Assembly: GCA_004294135.1 (NCBI GenBank)
Contig: RDZY01000024.1
Span: forward strand, 1 to 51,745
Origin: Sphingobacteriia bacterium
Lineage (GTDB): Bacteria > Bacteroidota > Bacteroidia > Chitinophagales > Chitinophagaceae
Length of the DNA stretch: 51,745 nucleotides
Reading direction: 5' to 3'
Positions 26,637-35,964 of this stretch are shown in pieces; the first letter of the stretch is position 1; every line of letters begins with the position of its first letter. The notes beneath the pieces are model-generated. The model ran no database searches. It was not told the origin of the DNA and worked only from the letters and a program-made list of their open reading frames with translations. The translations under genes were made by a program, and so were the position numbers.

Positions 26637-27482
26637 TTAATTTTCAAAGATTGCCAAGATATTTGAAGCAATATTAGGCGGTGCCATTTCCGCTTCTGAA
26701 AATACAGGTGTTCTTTTAGGCACAACTGTTAAATCAAGATGAGACATATCGTATATAGTGTAACCATGACCTTTAAAAAAGTGAAACATTTGATCTCTAT
26801 CGTCCTTCGTTAGTGTTGGAAAAACTTCTGCAATAATTGAGGGTTTGTAATCAGAAATTAATTGATTTAAAGTTTTCAGCACGTCTAAATCATTTCCTTC
26901 GGTATCAACTTTTATTAATGAGATTTTAGGTAACCATTCCGGAAAATTATTTTTTAGATACGCTTCCAAATTCACCCCTTTTACTTTTTGCTTTAGTTTG
27001 AATTTGCCATGAATACTATCAGTTTCATTTCCTACAAGTCCCCCATTGCTGAATGATGCTTCAGAGGATGCAAAATAGAATTCACCATCTTCGGGTGTGG
27101 CGGCTACTTGCAAGGGAATAATATTTGACTTTTCTTTATTTAGATTTGCATTCGCTTGCAAAATAGCATACACCTGTGTATTAGGATCTACCCCTAATAC
27201 CATCCCTTCTTTACCAGCAGCAATAGCCATTGGCACTGTTAAATCCCCAGTATTAGCACCGATATCAATTACTAAGCTACCCTTGCAAATTATTTTTTTA
27301 AAGAAATTTATCTCTATTTGTGTAATCAATTTTGGAGCAACGAGTGGATTTAGCCAGTTGGCATACTCAATTAGACCATCTTCCTTTAATTGAAAAGAAT
27401 CGATTCTATATCCAAAATCTTGAAAAATTCTTCTAGCTTTTTTTCTTGCTAAAGATGCTTTTATATAAGATAATAGTGACAT
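26637..27482 (-). CDS. FkbM-family methyltransferase
   Basis: This 281-residue protein has the FkbM S-adenosylmethionine fold. It shows motif I VIDIGANTGDLTVPMA (71-86), acidic Asp99 in GVDPN, the central VNLEAYL segment and the diagnostic LIKVDTEGNDLDVLK near residue 195. FkbM enzymes O-methylate sugars or secondary metabolites. Lying next to an MsbA-like exporter it may modify a surface glycan or lipid, but the genes are convergent and a functional link is only a guess. Confidence 0.88.
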   Translation of the reverse strand: MSLLSYIKASLARKKARRIFQDFGYRIDSFQLKEDGLIEYANWLNPLVAPKLITQIEINFFKKIICKGSLVIDIGANTGDLTVPMAIAAGKEGMVLGVDPNTQVYAILQANANLNKEKSNIIPLQVAATPEDGEFYFASSEASFSNGGLVGNETDSIHGKFKLKQKVKGVNLEAYLKNNFPEWLPKISLIKVDTEGNDLDVLKTLNQLISDYKPSIIAEVFPTLTKDDRDQMFHFFKGHGYTIYDMSHLDLTVVPKRTPVFSEAEMAPPNIASNILAIFEN

Positions 27483-27504
27483 ATTACTGGTTGATATAAT
27501 AAGT

Positions 27505-27543
27505 TAAAAAAGCCGACTCATTTTAATTTAGTCAGCTTTTTTT
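27505..27543 (-). terminator. Intrinsic terminator of the dksA-like gene
   Basis: On the minus strand, AAAGCTGACT pairs with AGTCGGCTTT (one G-U pair) around an AT-rich loop and is followed by a T run. It lies 18 bp after the stop of the dksA-like gene and before the fkbM-type start, so it separates the two transcription units. Confidence 0.75.
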
Positions 27544-27560
27544 AACTAGGTTTTATGAAA

Positions 27561-28469
27561 TTAGTCGTTAGACGGCTTAACCAATCCCAGCTTGGCTTCT
27601 AAGCTAAGCGTAGCATGGGGAACCGCACGCAAACGGGCTTTATCAATGAGGCGACCAGTAACGCGACAGATACCATAAGTTTTACTTTCAATACGCATAA
27701 TAGATTTTTCAAGATGATCGATATAGGTAATTTGGCGACTGGCCATTTGACTCAGTTGCTCTTTTTCCATACTCATTGTTCCATCTTCCATAGTCATGTA
27801 ACGAGCATCGTCGTTGTCACCACCCATTTCATCTTTACGGGTAATTAAACCTTGCAAATACGCCAATTCTTTTTTGGCGGCTTCTAATTTTTTATTAATC
27901 AAATCCCTGAACTCAGTCAAGTCAGCATCGTTGTATTTTACCAAGGGTGCTTGTGGTTTTTGTATTTCCACTCTTTTCTCCAGAGGTGTATATCCTGGGT
28001 TGTATGGAACACTTGTTTTAGCACTGATCTTTGGAAGTTTTACGTCTTTAATGGGACCATGCACTTTCTTAACAGGCTTTACTGGTGGAGCAGGTGGGGC
28101 TTTCACAACTGTCTTTGCAGGTGTAGGCGGAGTTGCTGGTTTTACCGCTACCACTGGGGCAGCAGGTTTAGCAACCACTTTTACAGGAGCTGATGCTGCA
28201 ACTGGCTTTGCTGGAGGTGTTTTTGCTGCAATAGGCTTAGCTACTGGTTTTGTAGGTGCTTCTTTAGCAACAACAGGCTTAGCTACTGGTTTAACAACAG
28301 CAGGCTTCACAACTGGCTTAGCAGGTACTTTAGCTACTGATTTAGCAGCAGGCTTTTCAAGAACAGACTTTACAACTGGTTTGGCAACTGGCTTTACAGG
28401 TGCTTTGGCCGCAGGTTTTGCGGCGGGTTTAGCAGCTGGTTTTGCAGGTGCTGGTTTCTTGGTAGCCAT
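27561..28469 (-). CDS. DksA/TraR-like protein with long Ala/Pro/Lys-rich N-terminal tail
   Basis: This 302-residue protein is in two parts. Residues 1 to about 140 are a low-complexity tail of PAKPAAK- and KPVAKP-type repeats, strongly basic and reminiscent of histone H1 tails. Residues about 180-302 match DksA/TraR: two long helices (DLTEFRDLINKKLEAAKKELAYLQ and EKEQLSQMASRQITYIDHLEKSIMRI) and a finger region TYGICRVTGRLIDKARLRAVPHATLSLEAK. Only one zinc-ligand cysteine remains (Cys268), so the finger probably does not bind zinc. DksA-like proteins act on RNA polymerase; the tail may bind DNA or RNA. Five bases separate it from the ileS stop upstream, so the two are co-transcribed. Confidence 0.85.
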   Translation of the reverse strand: MATKKPAPAKPAAKPAAKPAAKAPVKPVAKPVVKSVLEKPAAKSVAKVPAKPVVKPAVVKPVAKPVVAKEAPTKPVAKPIAAKTPPAKPVAASAPVKVVAKPAAPVVAVKPATPPTPAKTVVKAPPAPPVKPVKKVHGPIKDVKLPKISAKTSVPYNPGYTPLEKRVEIQKPQAPLVKYNDADLTEFRDLINKKLEAAKKELAYLQGLITRKDEMGGDNDDARYMTMEDGTMSMEKEQLSQMASRQITYIDHLEKSIMRIESKTYGICRVTGRLIDKARLRAVPHATLSLEAKLGLVKPSND

Positions 28470-28474
28470 ACGAT

Positions 28475-31400
28475 TTATCCTTTTTTGTTTACTTCCACTA
28501 TCATTAGCATGTTGTTGACTTCAATTTCTATGCCTTCTTTTAAATCAGACACCCAGTCAATTCCATCTGCCAAAATTTCGCGGCAAATATAGTCGTTAAA
28601 TTTAATTATTGATGCTTGAAGGGCAGAACCCTCCTTTAACCGCACGAATATACGGTCTGTTAGATCAAAACCGCTTTCTTTTCGGATATTTTGTACCCTA
28701 TTTACCAACTCGCGCGCGTCGCCCTCCTGCTTTAACTCCTCCGAAAGGGTAATATCTAAAGCTACCGTTAATTTTCCTTTGCTGGCTACACTCCAGCCCG
28801 GAATATCTTCAGCTGTAATGTCAACATCCGCTGTATCAATGGTATAAGTGCCAGATTTTAATAGTAAAGTGGACTGTCCGCTTTGCTCTAAGGCAGTAAT
28901 TTCTGCTTGACTAAATGCGGTAATTACGGCGGCTGCTTCTTTCATTGCTGCCCCCAATTTAGCTCCGAGGGTTTTGAAATTTGCTTTTATTTTTTTGCTG
29001 ATTACACCTGCCGTCTCGGTTATATATTCCAGTTCTTTTACGTTAACCTCTGCTTTAATCAGATCCTCCATCTTTTCCAACTGAAGTTTCATCTGAGCGT
29101 TTAATACAGGTATCATTATTTTTTGAAGCGGCTGACGCACTTTTATATTCACTTTCTTGCGCAGCGACAATACCAATGAACAGGTTTCCTGAGCCAGCTG
29201 CATCCGCTCTTCTAATAATGGGTCTATCACTGATTCATTATAAACTGGATAATCGGCATGGTGTATAGAAGCAACTTTAAATTGATTGGTAACTGCATTT
29301 AAATTGGTAAATACCGCATCGCTAAAGAAGGGGGAAATGGGCGCAATTAATCTTGTAATGGTTTCCAAGCACTCATATAAAGTTTGATATGCACTTATTT
29401 TATCGGCTTCATACTCTCCTTTCCAAAACCTTCTTCTACATAAACGAACATACCAATTACTAAGCTGTGCATCTACAAATTCTTCTATCGCCCTGCCTGC
29501 AGCAGTAGGTTCAAAATCGTTCATGCTATCTGTAACCTGCTTTATCAATGTATTCAAGGAAGATAATATCCACCTATCAATTTCAGGCCTTTGTTCCAAT
29601 GGAATATAACCTTCTTTAAAAGCAAATCCATCTACATTAGCATATAGACAAAAGAATTGATAGGTATTGTAAAGGGTGCCAAAAAATTTACGTTGCACTT
29701 CCTGTATTCCAGCCAGATCAAATTTTAAATTATCCCAAGGTGAAGCATTGGTAATAAGGTACCAACGGGTAGCATCAGCCCCATATTTTTCAATGGTTTC
29801 AAAAGGATTCACCACGTTGCCAAGGCGCTTGCTCATTTTATTGCCGTTCTTATCCAATACCAACCCATTACTCACCACCGCTTTGTAAGCAACACTATCA
29901 AAAAGCATTACTGCCAACGCATGTAAAGTATAGAACCATCCCCTGGTTTGATCAACTCCTTCCGCAATAAAATCGGCAGGAAAAGCTTCGCCTTTATCAA
30001 TTAAATCTTTATTTTCAAAAGGATAATGCCATTGCGCATAAGGCATAGCTCCACTATCAAACCAAACATCTATTAAATCGGGTACCCTAGTCATGGGTTG
30101 CCCATTTTTGCTGACTAAAATAATTTCGTCAACAAAAGGTTTGTGTAAATCGAGAATACCCTCATGTAAGTAATGCTTATTAATTTCACCTCCCAGTAAC
30201 TCATTTGCTTTGCGAATTCCATCATTCAATTCTGCTATGGAGCCAATACAAATCTCTTCGGTTCCATCTTCTGTTCTCCACACAGGTAGCGGGGTTCCCC
30301 AATAGCGACTGCGGCTAAGGTTCCAATCCACCATATTTTCTAACCAGTTACCAAAGCGACCCTCGCCTGTACTTTTGGGCTTCCAATTAATGGTTTTATT
30401 CAGTTTCACCATACGGTCTTTTACCGCCGTAGTTTTAATAAACCAAGCATCGAGTGGGTAGTATAAAATGGGCTTATCGGTTCTCCAACAATGCGGATAA
30501 CTGTGCTCGTATTTTTCTACTTTAAACGCCCTATTTTCTTTTTTCAGTTTTACGCAGATGTCCACATTTACATCTATATAATCTGGTTCGTCTTTATAAT
30601 TTTTTACATAGCGATTGCTGAATTCACCAAGGCCTTCTACAAATTTTCCTTGCTTATCAACCATGGTCAGTATACCAATATTGAATTTTTTTCCTACCCT
30701 ATAATCGTCTGCTCCAAATGCAGGTGCGGTATGCACAATACCAGTACCATCTTCGGTGGTTACAAAATCACCAGTGATGATGCGGAATGGTTTTGCATCA
30801 GGAGTTATTTCAAGAATAGCATTCAGCGAATTGGCTTCATAAGCAAGCAATTGCTCGTATTCTATTCCAGCTAAATCAGCCCCTTTAAAAGTACTTAGAA
30901 TTGCCCAAGGCAACAGTTTTGCCTTTTCATCATACGCATCAAAATCACCATTCTCTCCTTCAGGCTTGAAATACTTACCCAACAAAGCTTTAGCTAGTAT
31001 TACTTGTACTGGAATATGGGTATACGGGTTGAATGTTTTTACCAAAACATAATCAATATTCGGCCCCACAGTTAATGCTAAGTTTGATGGCAATGTCCAT
31101 GGTGTGGTAGTCCATGCCATAAAAAAAATAGCTGCCCCATTACTTGCATTAAACAATACAGTCGACTGCATATTTTCCACCACTTTAAACATAGCCACCG
31201 CACTCGTATCTTTCACATCTTTATAGGTGCCAGGCTGATTCAATTCGTGCGAACTGAGTCCCGTACCAGCGGCAGGAGAATAGGGTTGAATGCTTACACT
31301 TTCGTAGAGTAATCCTTTTTTATAAAGTTCACTTAGAATCCACCAGAGTGTTTCTATATAATTATTTTCGAAAGTAACGTAAGGATTATCTAAATCTACC

Positions 31401-31828
31401 CAATAACCCATTTTAGTGGTAATATCATCCCACTCTTTTTTGTAGCGCAACACTGCTTCGCGGCATTTGCGGTTATAGTCCTCAACCGATATTTTTTTTC
31501 CAATATCTTCTTTGGTAATGCCCAGCTCCTTTTCTACTCCCAATTCAATCGGCAATCCGTGCGTATCCCATCCTCCTTTTCTTTTTACCTGAAAGCCTTG
31601 CATGGTTTTATAGCGACAAACCATATCTTTCAGTGTGCGTGAAATTACATGGTGAATGCCAGGCATACCATTGGCACTTGGGGGACCTTCATAAAATACA
31701 AAGGGCTTGCGACCTTGGCGAAGAGAAATACTTTTTTCAAAAGCATTATCCGCTTTCCATTTGGCCAATATCTGTTCTTCAATACTGGGCAAATTCAATC
31801 CCGAAAATTCCGCATATTTCACACTCAT
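28475..31828 (-). CDS. ileS: Isoleucyl-tRNA synthetase
   Basis: This 1117-residue class I synthetase charges tRNA-Ile. The HIGH-type motif is in PPSANGMPGIHH (49-60) and the KMSKS-type motif is KMSKR (664-668). The editing domain shows TTPWTLPSN (241-249) and GTGIVHTAPAFGADDY (361-376). A long C-terminal anticodon-binding region follows. The length and lack of a C-terminal zinc finger resemble the eukaryote-like group of IleRS, which is often less sensitive to mupirocin; that last point is family knowledge, not tested here. A TACCTTCGC sequence about 45 bp upstream may be a variant -7 element. Confidence 0.98.
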   Translation of the reverse strand: MSVKYAEFSGLNLPSIEEQILAKWKADNAFEKSISLRQGRKPFVFYEGPPSANGMPGIHHVISRTLKDMVCRYKTMQGFQVKRKGGWDTHGLPIELGVEKELGITKEDIGKKISVEDYNRKCREAVLRYKKEWDDITTKMGYWVDLDNPYVTFENNYIETLWWILSELYKKGLLYESVSIQPYSPAAGTGLSSHELNQPGTYKDVKDTSAVAMFKVVENMQSTVLFNASNGAAIFFMAWTTTPWTLPSNLALTVGPNIDYVLVKTFNPYTHIPVQVILAKALLGKYFKPEGENGDFDAYDEKAKLLPWAILSTFKGADLAGIEYEQLLAYEANSLNAILEITPDAKPFRIITGDFVTTEDGTGIVHTAPAFGADDYRVGKKFNIGILTMVDKQGKFVEGLGEFSNRYVKNYKDEPDYIDVNVDICVKLKKENRAFKVEKYEHSYPHCWRTDKPILYYPLDAWFIKTTAVKDRMVKLNKTINWKPKSTGEGRFGNWLENMVDWNLSRSRYWGTPLPVWRTEDGTEEICIGSIAELNDGIRKANELLGGEINKHYLHEGILDLHKPFVDEIILVSKNGQPMTRVPDLIDVWFDSGAMPYAQWHYPFENKDLIDKGEAFPADFIAEGVDQTRGWFYTLHALAVMLFDSVAYKAVVSNGLVLDKNGNKMSKRLGNVVNPFETIEKYGADATRWYLITNASPWDNLKFDLAGIQEVQRKFFGTLYNTYQFFCLYANVDGFAFKEGYIPLEQRPEIDRWILSSLNTLIKQVTDSMNDFEPTAAGRAIEEFVDAQLSNWYVRLCRRRFWKGEYEADKISAYQTLYECLETITRLIAPISPFFSDAVFTNLNAVTNQFKVASIHHADYPVYNESVIDPLLEERMQLAQETCSLVLSLRKKVNIKVRQPLQKIMIPVLNAQMKLQLEKMEDLIKAEVNVKELEYITETAGVISKKIKANFKTLGAKLGAAMKEAAAVITAFSQAEITALEQSGQSTLLLKSGTYTIDTADVDITAEDIPGWSVASKGKLTVALDITLSEELKQEGDARELVNRVQNIRKESGFDLTDRIFVRLKEGSALQASIIKFNDYICREILADGIDWVSDLKEGIEIEVNNMLMIVEVNKKG

Positions 31829-31921
31829 ATATTTCTATCGGCAGCACCGATTCAGTGAAGGGTTAAAAATGACGGCGAAGGTACGGATCAATCATAAAAA
31901 AAACAGGGGTATCTTTAGTGG

Positions 31922-32914
31922 ATGAAAATCGTCTTCTTTTCAGCCCAGCCTTACGACAAAGTGTTTTTTACCAAGTATAATACCCATAAAGCTGAATTAC
32001 TGTTCTTAGAAACTGCGTTAAATGAACAAACCGTGAATTTGGCCGAAGGCGCTCAGGCCATCTGTGTATTCGTGAACGATAAAGCTACAACAGCAGTTAT
32101 GGCAAAGCTGGCGGAGCTTAAAATTACCATACTAGCGCTGCGTTGCGCGGGGTTTAACAATGTTGACCTTGAAGCAGCAAAGCTAAATGGAATAAGGGTT
32201 TGCAGGGTCCCAGCCTATTCACCCGAAGCAGTAGCTGAGCATGCTGTGGCTATGCTGCTTACGCTTAACCGAAAAACCCATAAAGCTTATAATAGGGTAA
32301 GGGAGCAGAATTTTGCGCTACAGGGTTTATTGGGCTATAACCTGCATGGTAAAACGGTGGGGGTAATTGGCGTAGGCAATATTGGAACTGCTTTCTGTAA
32401 AATCATGCTTGGCTTTGGTTGTAAAGTATTGGCTTTTGACCTGATTGCCAACAAAGAACTGGAGGCCATTGGCGTTGAATACGAGCCACTTATAACCGTG
32501 CTAAAAGCTGATATCATTTCGCTGCACTGCCCTCTAAACGAACAAACCAAACACCTTATCAACCCTGAAACATTGGCCAAGATGAAAACGGGAGTGGCGC
32601 TTATTAATACCAGCAGGGGTGGATTAATTGATACAACAGCAGTAATTGCAGCATTAAAATCGCAAAAAATTAGTGCATTGGGCATAGATGTATATGAGCA
32701 GGAGGAAAAATTATTTTTTCACGACTTATCGGAAAATATTATTCAGGATGATATTATTCAGCGACTCATGAGCTTTCCAAACGTTCTCATCACAGCACAT
32801 CAAGCGTTTTTTACAGATGAAGCTTTGGCGCAGATTGCTACCACAACGTTAAATAATATACAAAATTTATCTGAGAACAGTAAATTGAGCCCACAGGCTG
32901 CATTATTAGCTTAA
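31922..32914 (+). CDS. D-isomer 2-hydroxyacid dehydrogenase, D-lactate dehydrogenase-like
   Basis: This 330-residue NAD-dependent enzyme has the D-LDH layout. It shows RCAGFNNVDLEAA (74-86), the nucleotide-binding GVGNIG (150-155), catalytic Arg232 (NTSRGGLID), Glu261 (DVYEQE) and His293 (TAHQAF). The closest familiar match is fermentative D-lactate dehydrogenase (pyruvate to D-lactate), shown by EKLFFHDLSENIIQDDIIQRL. A TATCTTTA sequence lies 6 bp before the ATG, so the transcript may be nearly leaderless. Confidence 0.9.
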   Translation: MKIVFFSAQPYDKVFFTKYNTHKAELLFLETALNEQTVNLAEGAQAICVFVNDKATTAVMAKLAELKITILALRCAGFNNVDLEAAKLNGIRVCRVPAYSPEAVAEHAVAMLLTLNRKTHKAYNRVREQNFALQGLLGYNLHGKTVGVIGVGNIGTAFCKIMLGFGCKVLAFDLIANKELEAIGVEYEPLITVLKADIISLHCPLNEQTKHLINPETLAKMKTGVALINTSRGGLIDTTAVIAALKSQKISALGIDVYEQEEKLFFHDLSENIIQDDIIQRLMSFPNVLITAHQAFFTDEALAQIATTTLNNIQNLSENSKLSPQAALLA

Positions 32915-32954
32915 ATTATATCTAATATTATTAGTAAATAAGCACTTGCATTAT

Positions 32955-34055
32955 ATGAACAGGTTGAACCATTATTTTTCACTTATCGCTATTTCAATAT
33001 TTGCACTGGTTGCTTGCACCAAAGAAATCAGTCAAGAAGGCACTGGATTAGGTGGCAGTGCAGTAGGAACTTTGCAAGATTCACTTGGCAACTGTAAAAA
33101 CATAGTGGTGAAGGGGAAGTATTTAGTAGACACCGTATTAAACGACAGCAACTATTTAATAGTCAACGTAAATTTTACCACCCAAGGAAAGTATAAAATC
33201 AGTTCGGATACGGTGAATGGGGTCTCATTTATTGATTCAGGATTCGCATTTGCAGTGGGTCAAGCCACTGTTAAATTAAAAGGGAAAGGGAAACCAATAC
33301 TTCCTGGCACGAACAACTTTATAGTGAGTTTTGGGAATAGCACTTGCAATTTTTCTGTCACAACTACTACTCCGGTCAACAACGGCGGTAGTACAGCAAG
33401 TTTTTTATGTGTAAAAGCTGGTGGCTATATTGATTATACAGTAACGCCGTCTTTTGATTTGGTAGGAGGCGGAACGATTAATAATTTCAGGGCTACCATT
33501 GCGGCAGGAACAAAAAGTTTCATCTATAAGAGCCAATCCAATAATTATACGGAATATAGCACAGACTTAAACGATAGGGTGTATACTAGAAAAGACAACC
33601 AAGGAAAATACTACCAATATGGAAGTCCAGAATTTGAGTATTTCTATTTTTATGATACCATTTTTCAAGATAAAAAAATGGATTTTCTATACTTAGATGA
33701 AGGTAAGGATATCAATATTTCTTGGGAGACAGATACCTTAAGAGTAGGAATTGATTTTGATGGAGCAGGAATTAACCCAATGGTTTATGGAGCTGCTAAA
33801 CTTAAGATTACCATCTTAAAAAAAGACCAGATTGCCAGTTATTTCGGGGTTCTTTATAGTGATATTATTATGGTGAAGCGAGAACTCTATTTTACTGCGG
33901 ACAAAGCAAATGCGCCTACTATTTTACCTTATTATGCCATTATTTCTTATGCAAAAGGAATTGGAATGGTAGACCAGCAGATTTTCGATATTAGTCAGCC
34001 CCAAACCCCTCAACTTATTCAAAGCATTACTATTAAAGGATGGCGGGGATTATAA
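32955..34055 (+). CDS. Lipoprotein of unknown function
   Basis: This 366-residue protein begins MNRLNHYFSLIAISIFALVAC, with a lipobox (LVAC, Cys21) and a following TKEISQEG; it is probably anchored to the outer membrane. The rest is predicted beta-rich with two N-terminal immunoglobulin-like stretches (about 45-145). I recognise no family. The start is the ATG at 32955; an in-frame TTG nine bases upstream is less likely. It follows the dehydrogenase gene on the same strand and ends at a strong terminator. Confidence 0.8.
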   Translation: MNRLNHYFSLIAISIFALVACTKEISQEGTGLGGSAVGTLQDSLGNCKNIVVKGKYLVDTVLNDSNYLIVNVNFTTQGKYKISSDTVNGVSFIDSGFAFAVGQATVKLKGKGKPILPGTNNFIVSFGNSTCNFSVTTTTPVNNGGSTASFLCVKAGGYIDYTVTPSFDLVGGGTINNFRATIAAGTKSFIYKSQSNNYTEYSTDLNDRVYTRKDNQGKYYQYGSPEFEYFYFYDTIFQDKKMDFLYLDEGKDINISWETDTLRVGIDFDGAGINPMVYGAAKLKITILKKDQIASYFGVLYSDIIMVKRELYFTADKANAPTILPYYAIISYAKGIGMVDQQIFDISQPQTPQLIQSITIKGWRGL

Positions 34056-34061
34056 GTAAAT

Positions 34062-34100
34062 AAAAAAGGGTCATATATGTGAAATATATGACCCTTTTTT
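34062..34100. terminator. Bidirectional intrinsic terminator
   Basis: A perfect 17-bp stem (AAAAAAGGGTCATATAT, 34062-34078, with its complement at 34084-34100) closes a five-base loop. A and T runs on the two sides let it stop transcription from both the lipoprotein gene (+) and the susD-type gene (-). Confidence 0.9.
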
Positions 34101-34141
34101 ATTTTTCAATTGATCTTTTTTCGATAAATCGTTGAGTACGA

Positions 34142-35953
34142 TTAATACTCAGGGTTTTGAACCAACAATGAATTCTTATTCATTTCATCACGTGTAATTG
34201 GAAAGAAATAAGCCCTATTCAGCCATGCACTTTTTTGAACTACAATTGGCTTAATAGTAGGAATAGCAGCGGTGGTACGATCGGGATTCATTTTATATAA
34301 AATATCAACCCCACTAAACTGCTTATACGCATCCTTACCAATTGCCCAACGACGTACATCAAAAAAGCGATGTTCTTCAAAAGCCAATTCAATTCTTCTT
34401 TCATTACGATAACGAGTACGCAATGCAGAACCAGACTCCATAATATTAGGCATACCCGCTCTTTTCCTAATCATATTTATATAAGTTCTAGCTTCTGCAT
34501 CTTGGTTTAGTTCTATGCAAGCTTCTGCATAATTCAATAAAACTTCTGCATATCTCATATAACGCCAAGGTGTACCATCTTGCTGAAACTGCCCGTCCAC
34601 AACCGGATTAACAAACTTTCGTAAATAGTACCCAGTATAACAAGCATTAAAACCTTCAATGGGACTTTTGCGGGTATCTAATCCAAAAAATTCTTTCATA
34701 GAGTTACTGGCATTGTCCCATTTCTGCCAAGTTCCAACTTGAATAACTCCAATAGGATCCAATGGTTGAATATCTATTGGTCGAGCTTTGAATATTGCGC
34801 CTTCATACAATATTGAAGCATAAAAACGTGGATCCCTATTTTTATAGGGTTCAGTTGCTTTAGCTGGGTCTGACCAACTGAATTTACTACCATTACGCAT
34901 TTCATATTCGTCCACCAATTCCCCGACAGGGCTATTTTCGCCATATAAATGGTACCCATTAGGGCCAGATACAAGCGATAAAGTATTCGATTCTCTTGCA
35001 TAAGTAATAGAACCAAACTTGTAATACCTTACCCAAATATCTTCCTCAGTAGTATTCTTAACAAAAATATCCGCATAGTTTTGAGCGATAGAATCTGTTG
35101 GGGCTGGTACCCCTTTATATAAACTATAAATATTCAGGTCTATCACAGCTTTGGCTGCATCTTTTGCGGCACGCCATCTTGCAGCTCTGTCTCCGCTGGT
35201 ATAGCCTAGTAATTCAGGATTGGGATATGCCCCAAAAATTACTGTATTGTGTAAATCGCTTGCGGCATTTAAAAGCACCCTCGATTTAAGTGTAAGTACT
35301 GCTCCTTTTGTAGCCCTTCCTTGATTATTACCACTTTGAGTTAGTGGTAACATCTTTGAAGCAGAATCGCAATCATCTGAAATGAATTTAATACAATCAG
35401 CATATGAATTTCGCTTGATTTCAAAATTATCCGAGAGGCTGTATGCACTCTTAATAATAGGTACACCTCCATATAAACTTACCAATTGATGGTACATATA
35501 AGCACGCAAGAAATAGACTTCACCTATCATTCTATTTTTTAGCAAAACTCCATCTGTGAGTACATTGTCAAAAGTATTAACAGTTTTTATCTTGTCTAAA
35601 AACAAATTAGCAGCCCTGATATTTTTATACAATTTAGCCCAATCTTCATGAAACCAATTTGCATTGTTGTTATCGGGTGTAAGTAAACTATTATTAAACT
35701 CGAAGAAGCTATACCATTGATCGTGTACTTCATCTACAAATGCACTTTTTAATACCCCATCTCCTCCGTTTGTAGGATTGTTAATATTTGAATAAATGCC
35801 ATTAATAAATGTTTCTATCAAAATTGGATCATTCCAAATATCAGATTCAGATATTTCCGATTGTGGTTTTGTATCTAAGAAATCTTTTTTACAAGAAGTG
35901 ATTAGCATGATTGCACACAATATAATAGCGCAGCGATTGGTCATCTTTTTCAT
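34142..35953 (-). CDS. SusD/RagB-family nutrient-binding outer membrane lipoprotein
   Basis: This 603-residue protein has a lipoprotein signal with lipobox ITSC (Cys21) and the usual KKDFLDTKPQSEISESDIW mature start. TPR-like helices follow (FLRAYMYHQLVSLYGGVPII, LTLKSRVLLNAAS). The C-terminal SusD signature is WRYMRYAEVLLNYAEACIELNQ...YINMIRKRAGMPN with RRIELAFEEHRFFDVRRW. It should cap the SusC-type barrel encoded 11 bp upstream and capture a ligand, often a glycan, for import. No glycoside hydrolase lies beside it, so the substrate is unknown. Confidence 0.95.
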   Translation of the reverse strand: MKKMTNRCAIILCAIMLITSCKKDFLDTKPQSEISESDIWNDPILIETFINGIYSNINNPTNGGDGVLKSAFVDEVHDQWYSFFEFNNSLLTPDNNNANWFHEDWAKLYKNIRAANLFLDKIKTVNTFDNVLTDGVLLKNRMIGEVYFLRAYMYHQLVSLYGGVPIIKSAYSLSDNFEIKRNSYADCIKFISDDCDSASKMLPLTQSGNNQGRATKGAVLTLKSRVLLNAASDLHNTVIFGAYPNPELLGYTSGDRAARWRAAKDAAKAVIDLNIYSLYKGVPAPTDSIAQNYADIFVKNTTEEDIWVRYYKFGSITYARESNTLSLVSGPNGYHLYGENSPVGELVDEYEMRNGSKFSWSDPAKATEPYKNRDPRFYASILYEGAIFKARPIDIQPLDPIGVIQVGTWQKWDNASNSMKEFFGLDTRKSPIEGFNACYTGYYLRKFVNPVVDGQFQQDGTPWRYMRYAEVLLNYAEACIELNQDAEARTYINMIRKRAGMPNIMESGSALRTRYRNERRIELAFEEHRFFDVRRWAIGKDAYKQFSGVDILYKMNPDRTTAAIPTIKPIVVQKSAWLNRAYFFPITRDEMNKNSLLVQNPEY

Positions 35954-35964
35954 ATTGAATAGAA

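Noticed and set aside
27814..28518. 234-codon open frame on the plus strand, rich in Ala, Gly and Thr
   Set aside because: It is antisense to the repeat-rich tail of the dksA-like gene, and its composition is the mirror of the PAKP repeats. No independent start signal or domain is seen.
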